Source of the DNA: Rhabditophanes sp. KR3021
Taxonomy: Eukaryota > Nematoda > Chromadorea > Rhabditida > Alloionematidae
Reading direction: 5' to 3'
NCBI GenBank assembly: GCA_963281155.1
Contig: CAUJLY010000004.1
Coordinates: forward strand, 682,001-746,000
DNA: 64,000 nucleotides
In this document: in pieces, positions 1-14,806 of the stretch
Layout: the number at the start of each line of letters is the position of its first letter
Position numbering within the stretch: position 1 is the first letter of the stretch
Translations under genes and position numbers: made by a program
Notes under the pieces: model-generated
What the model saw: the letters and a program-made list of their open reading frames with translations, nothing else
The model's database searches: none
What the model was told of the DNA's origin: nothing

Positions 1-1906
1 TTAATGACTGGAACATTAAAAAGCATTCATATACAAATAAATATACTAGAATTACTATATTACAGTGGTTAACAACGTTCCTCATTATGTAACATTTGTT
101 TGAAAGATACTTGATTATTACATATTTATTATTATTACTTTTATAAGCTTCATTAAATCTCCAGATAAATTTGATTTAGAGAGTTCTTAATACATTTTCA
201 AGTATAGTGTATTGCGTTGTTAGCTGCCCAAAAAAAGTGAATGTTAAGAAGGTTATATTTTGTAGCAAGATCCTCTTCACATTCAATAAGCTTGTGATTT
301 GCAATTTAATTTACACTTATTAATTTGTGTATTCTTAATTTAATGACAAACGTGCAAATACAATATTCTAATTATTGTTTAATAAGATGGTGAGTGTTTG
401 CAGGCAATCTACAATATTTATCTATTTATTATTTTGTTATTTTTTGCAACTGAATTAAGTATTATGATTCATTTTTGGTCTTTAAACAGACCTAATTCGA
501 TTCTTTCTCTTTTTAGTCACCCACAAACTGCATTTGGTGACTCTTTTTATACATCACTTTTAAAAACAAACATTTAAATCATAAAATAACTTGACATCAT
601 TTGTCTTATGCAACCTTTTTTAACTTCAAAGTAAATATGCACTAAGAGACAAAATATTCCAAACTCTGATTCTTCCCTTTTCATCTAAAATCAAATACAC
701 AAATTTAAAACTATTTAATACTATTAATCGACCGTCATTTTGTACTGGTAATTTTGATGTTTGCAAAAGTATTAATTTGAACTTTCCATTAAATAAATGG
801 AGGAATTAGTAGCAGCATATACACTAAATAGTTTACATTAAATGGTATTTAGTATGTGAGTGGGGTTAAATTATACATTTATGAGGAATTCTATTTTTGT
901 TTAATTCAACTACTCTTACTCACTCTTGATTTTTAGATGATTAACCAAATTTTGTTGTTGTAACATTATTTTGTTGTTCAGTATCATTATTTTTAATTTA
1001 AAAAAGAGATGATGCCTTTGTTTACTGGTTTGTAGTATCAATTTAGTTTATAATTCTTATCCTTTCCTATACTTTTCCATTCATAAATTTCATCTGTCTT
1101 ATCATCGATACCTAGTGTTTAACGACATCTGTAATCGTATAACTAAGTCCTTCCATTCCTTTTTTTACCACTACACCTTCTTTTAACAGCATCTCGTACT
1201 AACTTTTAATGAACAAAAAAGTATATCATACACACATGTCTGTCTAATTTAAAGTAGTTTTGATCTTATCTCCTAAATGATACCATCCTCTCATACAGTT
1301 AATATTGGCATAATTTGCTGTTGATTTCCACAAATCAAGACAGTTCAATAGTATCACTAATTGATACAGACACCCATCCCAATTTATTTTTAAAGTCCAT
1401 TCGGTGATTCACACTTTTCCCAGATAGGCATTGCGAGTCAACTCCATCACCACTCGCCTCTATACTATTTACATTATCTTACGTTTTACAAATGCTCTTC
1501 ACTACTTTGAATCAAAAATATGTGAACACTGCCTTTCTTTAATGAATTTCTATTTTTGGTTATTTAGTAAACAAAGTCTATGTCATAAAAATATATTAAA
1601 AAATCATTTTCTACTCTATTTCTTCCTTTTTAATGCCACCATCTTTTATTTGCCCTAAATAATTCAAATGTCTTTATTCCCGTATGGAATTTGCGTGGAC
1701 AAAGAAGATGTTGTTTACTAAGGCTGGTCATGGCGGGTAGCACACACATTCACACAGCTTTCTTATATGCACACTATACTCTTTTTTAGTTAGATCAATC
1801 GAGCGTGCTTACTCTTAAATTTGAATTTTATAATCCTTTTTTTGCTCACAGAACCTAATATACAATATTTTGTATTTATTAAGAAGGAAATATATTTGTT
1901 TTGGCA
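1..1906. other. AT-rich non-coding stretch upstream of the RhoGAP gene
   Basis: I see no convincing exon, RNA gene or transposon here. The sequence is AT-rich with many homopolymer runs and short reading frames. The only notable site is a good 3' splice signal (a T-run followed by GCTCACAG, ending near 1852) about 55 bases before the RhoGAP start codon. It implies an upstream 5' UTR exon or a trans-splice acceptor. The left end could be the 3' UTR or an intron of a gene outside the window. Confidence 0.5.
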
Positions 1907-4900
1907 ATGGATGTCTCCGACGATGTAAAGACATCTTTTGGCGTTGAGCCAGACCAATCAACTACTATTAACGCCCCCAATCCTGATTCAGGGGTATCCT
2001 TATTTAAAAATATTAAATGTATGGAGTTAGCTAAAGTTACTACAAAGGACGACAACAAATTTGCCTTTCCCAATTGCTTGTCATATCACATTTTTCTGGC
2101 CAATCGAGGTGATTATAAAGACCCTGTCCTTGAATTCGTTCCCGCTTTTTTGGTTGAGGCTTTTTATAAATTGAAGAGACTTGACTATTCGGGCATTACG
2201 GGTGTTTTTAGAGTTGAAGGAAACAAGTTGCGGTTAAAGAACTTGGATGTATGTTTAATTTAGTAAGTAAGGTATTGATAGTCCTTTTTAGATCAAACCT
2301 CTTTTCCTGGGTGAATCTGAAATAAGCAAAGACTTCTCCATTCATGATTTGTGTACCTTGATCAAAAGGTTCTTCAGGGAAATAGAAGATCCCCTTTTCC
2401 AAGACCTCCAAGATAGAATTCTTCAATTCACCACTGCAGACAATCCACTCAAAACGATGGAGAAATTTATGAGTATGATTTTACATACACTCGAGCCTAC
2501 TAAATATGGAGCCTTAATGTTTACTCTCCTTCAACTCCAAGAAATCGCCGCCAACTCTTCGGCCAACTCGATGACTTGCCAAAACTTGGCAATCGTCTTT
2601 GCCCCCACTTTCTTCCGAGACTCAGTGAAGGTAACTGAAAAAAGACGCACCAAACCCCCCTCCAACCCAGCTGCCGCCAAACTCGAAATGGACGGCATCA
2701 AAAAGGTGAATGAAACAAAGATCAGAGCAGTCAAATTCCTCATCGAAAATGTCCAATACCTCGCTTACGAGGAAGTCAAAGGCAAGTTTACGAGGAAAGT
2801 GACTTCTGACAAGTCCATCCAGCAAGTGATCGACCAAATGCAAATAGCCAAGAGTAATTTAGTTTGCTCAGTCAATCAGTCTTTGTTGCAACCACACCGA
2901 CCTACCTTAAAAGCCATAGGACATGCCAAGTCGGATGATCAAGTCTTGGAGACAGGTGGTAGGTTAGACAAAAATTGGACGTCCATCAGGGAAAGTATGT
3001 CTGGCCGAAGTCAGTCTGAGCATTCCCTCTTGCCATTGCAGGAAACTTCTCTCCCACCAAGAGACAGGATTTACCAGACCAGGCCAGGTGGAACCAAGTC
3101 AATTAAGGATTACAAGAAGAAGTCTATTGGAGGTGGAAGTAACAAAAGAAGCACCTCTGTAGTCAAAATGTTCTCCACTATCTCAAATGCAGCCAGTAGT
3201 GCTACTTCAACCATCGCTCATATGTGGCAACAACGACGCACCGCCCAAGGAGCAAGCGAAATTTCAAAGGGTTCGAATTTGGATGGTGCGTTGATGTCTC
3301 TTGAAGGTAAAACTAGATCTCGATCTGCCTCCGACTACTCAAATTCAACGGTTTTTGAGAAAGGCCATCGCAGAAATGGTTCCAATTTTTTGGGGGGGTC
3401 TTTCCTCAGGAATGGGAGAAGTGAGGGTGTAAAAGAGAATGTGAACAGTGGCACGAGAGGAAACTCGGCCGCTGTTTCGATGGAAAATGTTGGTTCGGAG
3501 ATTGATGAGGAAGCAAAATTGGACAACTTGGAAGCGATGGCTAGTGAAAACAGACAAAATGAGGTGATCATGAAGGATGTCACTAATGGAGAAAGTCATT
3601 TGGAAAATCAAGAACAAATTGATATGAAGGTCGTTGGTGACAATCAAAGATCTAAATCTTTCAGCAAGCCTTTGAAAGAAATCTCTAATCAAAAAACAAT
3701 AAGCTTGTTTATCTCCAAAGACGACGGCAGGCTTAGACAAGTCCCTTTGATGATTGATAGAAACAGACGATTCACTGCTCCCGTAAAAAAGACTTCCCTC
3801 CGTCGAAACCAACCAAATTCATTACAAAGTGGGTTAAAGACAGCTAGACATCGTTCCATCCAAGACTTAGATGCCCACCAGTCCACTCAAAATTTGAACG
3901 ATGAAAATTTATTAAAGCTGTCTCAAGAAAATTTGGCTGATCAACTGAAGGTGTCGCGTTCTTTATCCTTTCATACTGGAGTCAATAAGTCGCCTGACGC
4001 TCGTAAGCTAGATGTCAAATTCACCAAGATTGAATTAATCAACCCAAAGACAGAGACTACTTTTGATAAGGATGCAAACAAGATCACTACTACAACTTCT
4101 AAGGGGTTGATTAAGAGAAATAGTTCGGAGATGAGGAAAGGAGTTACTAACGACTCTTTAGATGATTTGATTGCTGAGAAGAAAAAATGCATTCAGGAGG
4201 AAATGGAGTCTGTAAAGGAACATCGGGAAACTGTGAAGGAAGAAACAATCAACGGAGATTTTATCTTTGAAAAGACCGAAGAAAGGGAGCTAATTAACTT
4301 AGTTAGGAAAGATGTTGTCACCGAAGAAGGTCCTACTGTATTTATTAAAGAAATGGAGGAAGATGATGGTCTGTTGGAGCCAGTAGCACCTTATTCGCCA
4401 AAAATCATAACTACTGGTGGATTAACAAAAGAAGATCTCGAAAGACTGCACAAAGTTTCTTCAAGCCCATTTGTATCTCCTAGGGAAAGCATGACTCCAG
4501 ATCACAAAAGAAGTGCCTGGCTCAGAACTGATCTAAGTGAGTCTGACAGCTCTTTGAACTCCTTCTCTAAGCCTAGTTTGACAGACGCTTCTTTACTGGA
4601 GGAAATCGAGGTCCTGAAGTCCCATTGCTCGCCGATCCTTCTTAAAGCTGACCCAAAGGACACTTCATTCTACACAGAGCAAACCATTGAAGCATTCCAG
4701 CAACCTACTTCTGAGCTGAATCAATTGAAGTACAAGGTTAATCACAGTAATGGAGGATGGAAAAGTTACCTGGTCAGCTCGTCAACGTATGAAAGGATGG
4801 ATAAATCATCTAGATTGATGAAATCAACTTCGGCTGAGATGAGCCCGTTGAGGAAGGAGAAAGTTTCACTGGTTCCGGAGTTGCTTCACAGGGTTAAGCC

Positions 4901-5954
4901 TGCTTCTCCTATTGGTTTTATGAGACCTGCTTCGCCTTCGGTTTTGGTGAGAGCAACGTCGCCTTCTACTTTTATTCGAGGGCCGTCTCCATCTACTGTC
5001 ATACGAACTCCGTCATCTTCCATTTTTATTCGAGCACCTTCGCCAATTATGAGAGCTCAGTCCCCATTTAGAAGAGCACCATCCCCTTCAAGCTTGAAAA
5101 GAGGAGCATCTCCGTCGTACATGCGTCCAACACAATCTTCTTACAACAGAATCACAGCCCTACCTATAACCGTAGACAAGACTAAGCCAAAGTACAACGA
5201 TGATGCCTTCAAAACACCATCCATTCCGAAATCATTGATGAACAAAAGAAGAGTTACGCCGCCTGGGGATGATGAATTCAAGGATTCCCAAACTAAAATG
5301 AAACAACTTCAAAGTGCCACATCAGTCGATGACATGATTGGTTTTGACAGTCTAAATGAACGCAAAGATTGCACCAGACCCAGCCTTGCTCTTCTAAATC
5401 GAGAAAAAAGAGGAAATGTAAAAGAAAAAATAAATAAATTCTCTTCCTCAAATGTAAGTAATTGCCACCTCTTTTAAGAGAAAACAATAATTATAGTCTA
5501 CTCTTGCCCATACCAAATCCAGCCAGACACCATCCGAAGATCCATCGACATTCAAAAAGCCGTCCTCAAATGCGAAGATGATTCGTCGAATTTCGGAAGA
5601 ATCCATCACTTCATCCTCTCCCCCACCTCCCACCAAACACCGTTCCTCATCAACTCATAATGATTTAATCAAAAAAAGTATGATTCAAAAAAGTAAGTAA
5701 CTTTCACCAACACATACACACTCACAACTTCTATGTTCAAATAAATTCTTTTTGTTATTTATATTAACCTTCGTTTGTCGTCCTATCTGTCCACTTTGTA
5801 AATATTAAACCTTTATTTGTTTGAAGACAATTCTCTTGACTTTCCACCAATGTGTGCAACTCCTTCCCTAATCCAACTGCGTGCCAATGGTGGGCTCCTG
5901 CATAAAAATATATTTCTTGCCAAAGACAAACAATTAAATTATCCCGGCAATTGA
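1907..5954 (+). CDS. RhoGAP-domain protein with long disordered Ser/Pro-rich tail (ARHGAP11/19-like)
   Basis: Predicted GTPase-activating protein for Rho-family GTPases. Exons: 1907-2248, 2292-5453, 5497-5692 and probably 5827-5954, giving about 1275 aa. If the third intron is not spliced, translation stops at 5700 (about 1235 aa). The RhoGAP domain spans about residues 75-250. It contains the arginine finger (Arg102 in GVFRVEG), a KRFFRE block like the KQFFRE of ARHGAP11, and LAIVFAP (compare LAVIFAP). The rest is low-complexity and charged, with about ten R-x-x-S-P units between nt 4890 and 5130 and conserved-looking patches near the C-terminus. The start is the ATG at 1907: the preceding TTG is not a plausible eukaryotic start, and an in-frame stop lies just upstream. 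Assignment to ARHGAP11/19 rather than another RhoGAP subgroup is an inference. A further coding-like patch at 6033-6114 may be an alternative last exon. Confidence 0.85.
4890..5130 (+). repeat. Tandem R-x-x-S-P protein repeats inside the RhoGAP tail
   Basis: About ten short imperfect units of the form Arg-(Ala/Gly/Thr/Pro)-x-Ser-Pro occur at intervals of roughly 5-9 residues (examples: RPASP, RATSP, RGPSP, RAPSP, RAQSP, RGASP). Each unit couples a basic residue with a proline-directed serine, as is common in microtubule-associated and CDK/MAPK-regulated regions. The function here is inferred, not shown. Confidence 0.7.
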
Positions 5955-6316
5955 TCTTTTTATCCTCATTCTTTTTTACCCCTTTGTGTAAGTCCTATTA
6001 CATTTACCTTAATAAATTACTTATTTATAGAAAGTAATCGCTTCGCTGACATTAAATTCAATTCAGCAAACTTAGGCGACCATCTAACTCGAGGAACTCC
6101 TTTGAATTTCCCATAAACAAAAGTAATCAACAATTATTTTGTAGATCTCATTACTAGACCTTTTTTAGTATTGCTATTATTATATTCTTTGTAAATATTA
6201 AACTAATTAAATAAACGATTAATTCAAACTTTATTTATACAAATAATATACAAAGGAAACAATAAAAATTACTGAACTTAAAAATAGATATGAATGAGTC
6301 AACTTTTGAAATCACG

Positions 6317-8450
<2,134 letters not shown>

Positions 8451-8548
8451 CTTCAATTAATCACGTAATACTTTAAATAAGTAGTAGTAATATTTCGCAA
8501 TACAAATTTACTATACTATTTGTTGTGAATATAACCACTCTTCCCCTT

Positions 8549-8557
8549 CTTTATATA
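8549..8557 (-). promoter_or_regulatory. TATA box of Hsp70
   Basis: TATATAAAG on the minus strand, about 100 bases upstream of the Hsp70 start codon and downstream of the heat-shock elements, is in a sensible position for a core promoter. Confidence 0.6.
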
Positions 8558-8588
8558 CACATCCAATAAAAGTATGTAGCAAGACCTA

Positions 8589-8676
8589 GAAATTTCTATA
8601 TCACAAAACACAAACAAACAAGAGCATTCCTTGTTATTTTGGTTTGTTCTAGAATATTCTGCATCTAGAATATTCT
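8589..8676 (-). promoter_or_regulatory. Heat-shock elements upstream of Hsp70
   Basis: At 8647-8676 two copies of the inverted pentamer array TTCnnGAAnnTTC lie next to each other (TTCTAGAATATTC, then CTAGAATATTC). A shorter GAAnnTTC is at 8589-8596. These match the binding site of heat shock factor HSF1. With a CCAAT-like motif near 8688 and the TATA box at 8549, this is a compact heat-inducible promoter. Confidence 0.75.
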
Positions 8677-10307
8677 GTATCCACTATTGGGCAGTAAACA
8701 ACTATAAATAAGTATGATGCAGTTAATCTATGAGATGTTATTTTTATTCAAAACAACTTCCTCATATTAATGTTCTTCCTTGTGTTGTCAACAAAGAGTA
8801 GTTTTTTATAAATAAAGAAGTTGCGGCGAGGGTCGGAGTTGGATGGATTTTATCATTTATAGGTTAACTTCATTTTATTAGCCAAAAAGGAAACAGTTTT
8901 ACATGTTTATAATGTGTATTAAAAACGAATCTAAAATGACCTTTAATACTTTTTTTATCAAAAAACTGTTTTCAAGTATTACTTTTATTAACTATCAAGC
9001 AAAAATTATTTTATATGAACACATTTAATCAAACATAATGATTGTAGTAATCTTTTACAGAATTCAAGTTACACTGATTCTTTTATAAGATTGTCATTCT
9101 CAATTATTTCTTTCCGAGTACAATAAATGCAAATCTAATCTTCTATGTGTGTTGATTCGAGGAATTATATTTGAGAATAAGGTAATAGACAGAAGAACAT
9201 ACCTATTTTAGTTAACCTTAATTTTGTACGGAAAAGTTGAATGTGAATCAATTTTTGTTACATTATTTCTGTTAATTAACCAAAGATATTAATTTATACA
9301 TAGAATATGAGTCAACAATTTTGCCAATTCATCATCCATATCTTCAGTAATACACAAACAACCTGATAGCTTCAATATTTCAATTGTTGATGGGAATGAA
9401 CAAATAAACTTTTCTCAAGTTTTAAATTTCTTTTAAATTCTTTAGATATTGAAAGTTGTTGATAATTAGATCTAGATCCGTTTTGCATGCAATGTCGGCA
9501 TTTTATACCAGTATCTAATGATATTGCGATTGATCATATTCTCGTTGTATCTATTTTGCTAAAAATAATTTACTTAAACGTTACTAAGTGACCTTTCCTG
9601 AATCACATCTTAGCAGACATACAAGATTGAAATTCATTTCTTCCCTTTCATCTTCAGACTAAAAATAATCAATTTTATTTTATACTCTAGCTGTAAAAGA
9701 TGTTCATTAGATTTAATCCATTATTACATGATAATATATCATTAACTCTTTGTCCAAGATCGGCTTTTTAAGTGCTGGATGTTTTACAATCAAATAATTT
9801 ACCATTTCCCAAATTTGAGTTTCTTTTACCGTCATCCACGTACATAAATAAAAACATATAAATAACAGAAGAGATAATGTATTTGATAAGTGAAAGTTAT
9901 CCCTGAATCGCTACTAGTAAAGTGGACCAAAATCTGATTCGATTTTTCAGTACTTGTGTATAACTAACAATCAACTTAAATAGATATTTATTCAAAAGAT
10001 TTCAACATATTTAAAGTCCATTAATTCATAAATAATAAAGTAAATAAAGAGTGAAGAAATATAAAATTTTATATATAGATATTTTGTTATAGATAGATAT
10101 ACGTATAATAATATGTGTCTTGGGATTGTTTCCAATTTTGATTTGTTATTTGATGATTTGATAATACGGCAACATGAAATAAAAACAGCAAACTTTTATT
10201 TTATATAGTTTGGATAAATTAAATAAATATTTTGTTAGCAACGAAAATAATAATAATGTGTGGCCATAGTAGGGACAAACTTTAATAATGTAATTGCTTA
10301 ATCTTAT
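8677..10307. other. Non-coding interval between Hsp70 and the FNDC3-like gene
   Basis: This holds the distal Hsp70 upstream region and the 3' flank of the FNDC3-like gene (minus-strand poly(A)-type signals near 10180-10230). I see no exon, RNA gene or repeat in the AT-rich remainder. Confidence 0.5.
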
Positions 10308-13300
10308 TTAGTATAAAAATCTTCCGACCATAGTAAATAGAAAGGCGATTAATGCGCAAATGATCTGGAAAAGACAAGTAAAATTAATTCCCAATGAACT
10401 GTTACTTACCACTGTGATCACAAATGGGAAAGAAAAGTAAGCGCATCCTTTCTTGAAATAAAAACTAATACTACCATTATTTTTCTTTCCTTTTATTAAA
10501 TTCTTAATAAACTTGGCTTGTTCATCAGCTTTGGCCTTTGAAATTTTACTGACAACACCTTCAACCGTTCCGTTATTTTCCCCAGCTAATTTCTTTGGCG
10601 ACTCAAGTGGTTGGTGGACACAATTTTTGAAATAGGCAACTGTAGATGGCAACGAATAATACTGATTTCCATCGATGTTCCGAATGGTAATGACGCGCAC
10701 TTGTTTTCCTGCTATTTGGAAGCCTGGTTCAAGGAGATAGTTGAATGAGTTGTGAGTATCTTCGTAGATTGTCTTCCATCCTTCTAAGGGCTTTTCGTTA
10801 CCGAATTTACTAGTCATTTCTACTCTGTACTTCAATTCTCCTACAATGTCGTCTTTATAGAGGCCCGGACTAGCCACAACAGCTGGCCATTCAATTGTAT
10901 AGTTGGTTGGAGAATGTTCGTGAATCAAAGGTACTTTTTTGATAGCGGCTGGTGCGGTCCGGCCTGTTTGGAAAGAATAGATTTCAGAGTATTCACTGCA
11001 GGCCTGGCCGCAATTGAAAGCTGAGCAGACTCTGAAGTTGTAGTAAGTGTGTTCTTTCAGATGTTTAATCTTGATGCTGGAACCTTCTCCACTGTAAACC
11101 TTCATAAAGCCGCCTTCCTCTCTTTCCTGCTCAACACAATAATAATGCACCTCCTCGACTGAGTTAATTTTGATCCTTAAACCACAGAAAGTAGTTCCCA
11201 GCAAAGTTAGTGATGGCGGAGAAGGAGGTTCTTGCAAAGTTTTCACAATCTTTTCGATTTCACCGCCTTTCCCTTCCCTTGACGTAGCATGTAATTTGAC
11301 AATATACTCAGTCAACGGTTTAAGCTCACCAATGTTGGCCTTGAAAGTTTTATGATCTAGAATAATACTTGCTACCAATTGATTGTCCTCAATAGGTACA
11401 CCTTCTTTGTATTCGATTCTTCCTGTCTTTTCGATAACATCCAGGCAATAATTGGTAACTGAATCTCCATTGCTCGCAGGACTACCCCACACCATCGTAA
11501 TATTCTTTGTCCCGACCTCACATTTGTCAAAATTGGTTGGCATTGATGGCAATAAAGTATCACTAACAAAACAAACAGCATCACATTTTTCCGATTCACC
11601 TGCTTTAGTTACAGCTGTTACAGAGAAAACGTATTTATTATTGCCAACTATATTTTCAAGCAAGTAATTAGTATCGGGTGTAGAACTAATTTCAATCAAA
11701 GTTCCCTTGAAATTGTTATCGTCTGCCTCGTGGTGGTAGGAGTAAATTTTGTATTCTAGGATAACACTTCCATCCGCAGGTTCATTCCAGATAATAAGCT
11801 TCGAGTTGCGTAATCTGAGGGAGGAAACATTTTGGAGTCGAAGATTTTGGGGCGGCAAAGGTAGGGGAGACAGTGTACAGCAGGAAGCAATAGACGACCA
11901 GTCGCCTTCACTTCTGTTTCCGTCGTTGTCTATTGTGACTGCGCGTGCTCTAATCTGGATATGTTCCAGTGGCTTAAGATCTTCGTACTTGAATTCAGAA
12001 GCGTCTCCGGAGTAAATAATTAATGGAGAAGAATCAACTCTTTGTAATTCATAAAACAAACTATTTGAAATTTGCGGAGAAGACAATTGTGAAAAGGTCG
12101 GAGAAGCCACATCATTAGTTTCATCCAACAAGTTTTTGATCTGCCATCTAATCACAACCGAATTCGATGTAATATTCTTAATCTTAGGCAACGAACAAAC
12201 ATCTGGCTTTCTCTTCTCATTAAAGTGAGGTCTGGCCGACTTTTCGATCTTCAAACAAGACATGCTCTTCTTCCCATTAAAGGTACACCTCTGAACAAAC
12301 AAAACTTCCGAGTAAGCACTTAACTTATCCTTCACCAAGGCCTTTACTCTAAAAGTGACCAAACTCTTGTCACAAATCAAATACTTAGTAGTCTTGCCAG
12401 AAAAAATGACCTTCCAATCAGTGCACTCACTACTACAACTTCCTTCTAATAAGAAAGTAGCCTCATCTTTGCCGATATAATTCCAAGAAATCATTACATT
12501 GCCCTCAGATGTTTCACTTTGTTTGCGAAGAGTGGTGGGGGCTGGTACGTACATGACATTCTTGGAGACAGCAGACATAAATCTGCACGAAGCCGAGGGA
12601 TCATAGGCGAATTTGGTGCCCGAAGCAGGTGGCTTAACTTCGATCCAGTCGCTCTTGTGCGGTTCTCCTGAGGCATTGTCAACTACTAGTCTAAATTTGT
12701 ACATTTTCGTGTTTTCAATCTCAACTTCGACTGTGCCATTGCGCATTTTGTGTTGTGGTATAAAAGAAACATTTTCTTTGGGCCCATTCTCGAAGTACTC
12801 GCATTCGAGCATTTCGATTCTATAAGTTGGAATGTTCTTTTCATTTCCATACTTGTAACTTTCTTCGTAACAAAGCACCACCTTGTCGTGGTGTAATTGC
12901 ATGACGGCTGGAGTAGCTGGTGGCTGCACTATTAAAGTAGTCCTCGGAGTGACGGTCATTGGCAGGACTAGTGTTCCAGACGGTTCCGAGTATCCTTCGA
13001 CATTGCAAGCAACCACCCTGACCCTGTACGAGAGGCCAGGATCAAGATCCGAGATCTTGCACGTCTCAGACAGTCCTTCCCAAATTTTGGTGAAAGGATC
13101 CACTTTGTTTCTAGCAACTTGGACGATAAAAGAAGAAATAGGATGTCCGTTTCCCTCCGGGTAATTCCAATGAATCTGAAACCAATTGGAACCCTTCACC
13201 GAAAAAGTAGGCAAAGCCGGAGACGCCGGCACAGTAGACTGCGTCTTGAATTGCAGGCTCGGGCATTTCTTCCCATAAATCTTCCTGTCCTTGATGAAAG

Positions 13301-14806
13301 CAGTCACAAAGACACCATACATCGAGGCAGGATGCAGCCCCAACATCTTCAAACTACACACCCCCTCAGGCATATTATAATGTCTGGCCTCAGCATCGGC
13401 TTCCCTCTTCAATTCAACCACATACCCAATCGCCATCTCATCAAATGCCGACACGTAACCATTTTGTTGACTTATTTTGTTCAATTTAACACCTTTCCAG
13501 GCGATTTCAGCCTCTCGACACGTCGCTTTCACCAGCATTGGCATCTCTTTCATCGTCAAGTTTTCTTTGATTTGGGCATGTGTTAGGAGTGAGTGGATGG
13601 AGTGACTTGATTTGGGAAGCCGTCCATTGCCATTGTTTTTTCCGTTGTTGTTGTTTGGGATGTAATTTGGGAGAGGTTTGGTGGTGTAGGCTTTTCCTCG
13701 CCCATCTTTCACATTACTTAGAAGAGGTGGAGGTAAGTTGTAGTTGTTTTGGAGGGGAAGGAAGCAGTTTTTCTTGTTGAAGTTGTTCTGGATTAGACGG
13801 GTGTTGTGGGGACGGCCATTTACTCGTTCGTAAGGTTGTGGGTGGCGGGAATGAGTGGGTTCTTCAAAATCCGTTTGGTTGTAGTGGTGGTGTCTTTCAT
13901 GGAGGCGGGGGTCTCCCTGGATGTCGAAGCCGAATAAGATATGCTTCAAAAATGAATTATTATCAATGATTTGTTGGATCAAAAAGCCTTGAGGGACGAA
14001 CATGGGCATTGGTATGCAGGGAGCCTCTCCATTTGCTCTGTATTTAATAGTACATGGCCCAAAGATGGGTTCTTTGTTGGCCTCGAGACAAATAGATATG
14101 CCTTCTTGGATGTGAACAAACAATTCCTGGTCACACTTTTGAATCACCGAAGGATCCAGACTAGCTGGGCCTGGTGTTTCGATGCATCCCCAGTCTGGTG
14201 GCATCACACCATGCTCAAATAATTGGTCTATTAATGGAGGGGGTTGAGGATATACATATGGAGCTCCTTGGTTGTAGAAAGTAGTTTGATTCGAAGGTAC
14301 ATAATTGGTATTAAAATTTGGATGTGTTAAGCCATACTGAGAGGGTGGAGGTTGTGGTATGATTGGATGGTCTCCAGGTGGGATTACTTGATATAATTGG
14401 GCGGGTGGAATTGCATACGGGTTGAAGGGTATTTGGGGAGGATATGGTTGTTGCTGTTGCCATGGTTCACCCTGAAATTATGAATAATGATGAGTAAATA
14501 TTGAATCGTTTCCCTTACATTTGTAACATTTGGAGGAGAAGAAGGTCCAGGTTGAGTTTGTTTCGAAGAACAAGGTTCATCAAGGGTAGGTTGTTCCTCA
14601 AAATTGGCCTGATCGTGATTAGACTCCACCTCATCATCACTACTAACAGCCTCATGCTTACTAGTCTCATCAACAGAAGCTGCAGAAGAACCAGCTTCTG
14701 AGGTCGTTTCGGAAGTATCTCGGTTTGAACAGTTGTCTGGTTCCGGAACTACATGATGCATCGTCGTAGTCTGGGCTGCAATTGTAGCCATATTATCTGC
14801 TGGCAT
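10308..14806 (-). CDS. FNDC3-like tail-anchored multi-fibronectin-III protein
   Basis: Homologue of FNDC3A/B, ER/Golgi-associated proteins with a C-terminal membrane anchor. Three exons, all phase 0: 14519-14806, 10410-14471 and 10308-10364, giving 1468 aa. The N-terminus is disordered and acidic, then Pro/Gln/Tyr-rich, and includes a FVPQGF...IIDN block matching the VPPGYAPQVIEDN block of human FNDC3A. About eight or nine fibronectin type III repeats follow, with typical Y-x-(F/V)-R-V strands and proline-rich linkers. The last about 25 residues form one hydrophobic segment with a short basic end, as in tail anchors. The reading frame is open upstream of the internal Met that begins MPPDWG, so the true start is the ATG at 14806. 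An acceptor-like CAG about 10 bases 5' of it implies a 5' UTR exon or trans-splicing. The last intron (10365-10409) is 45 bp with no in-frame stop. Confidence 0.9.

Noticed and set aside
1901..1906. TTG as start of the RhoGAP protein
   Set aside because: Eukaryotic initiation at TTG is not expected; the ATG six bases later is adequate.
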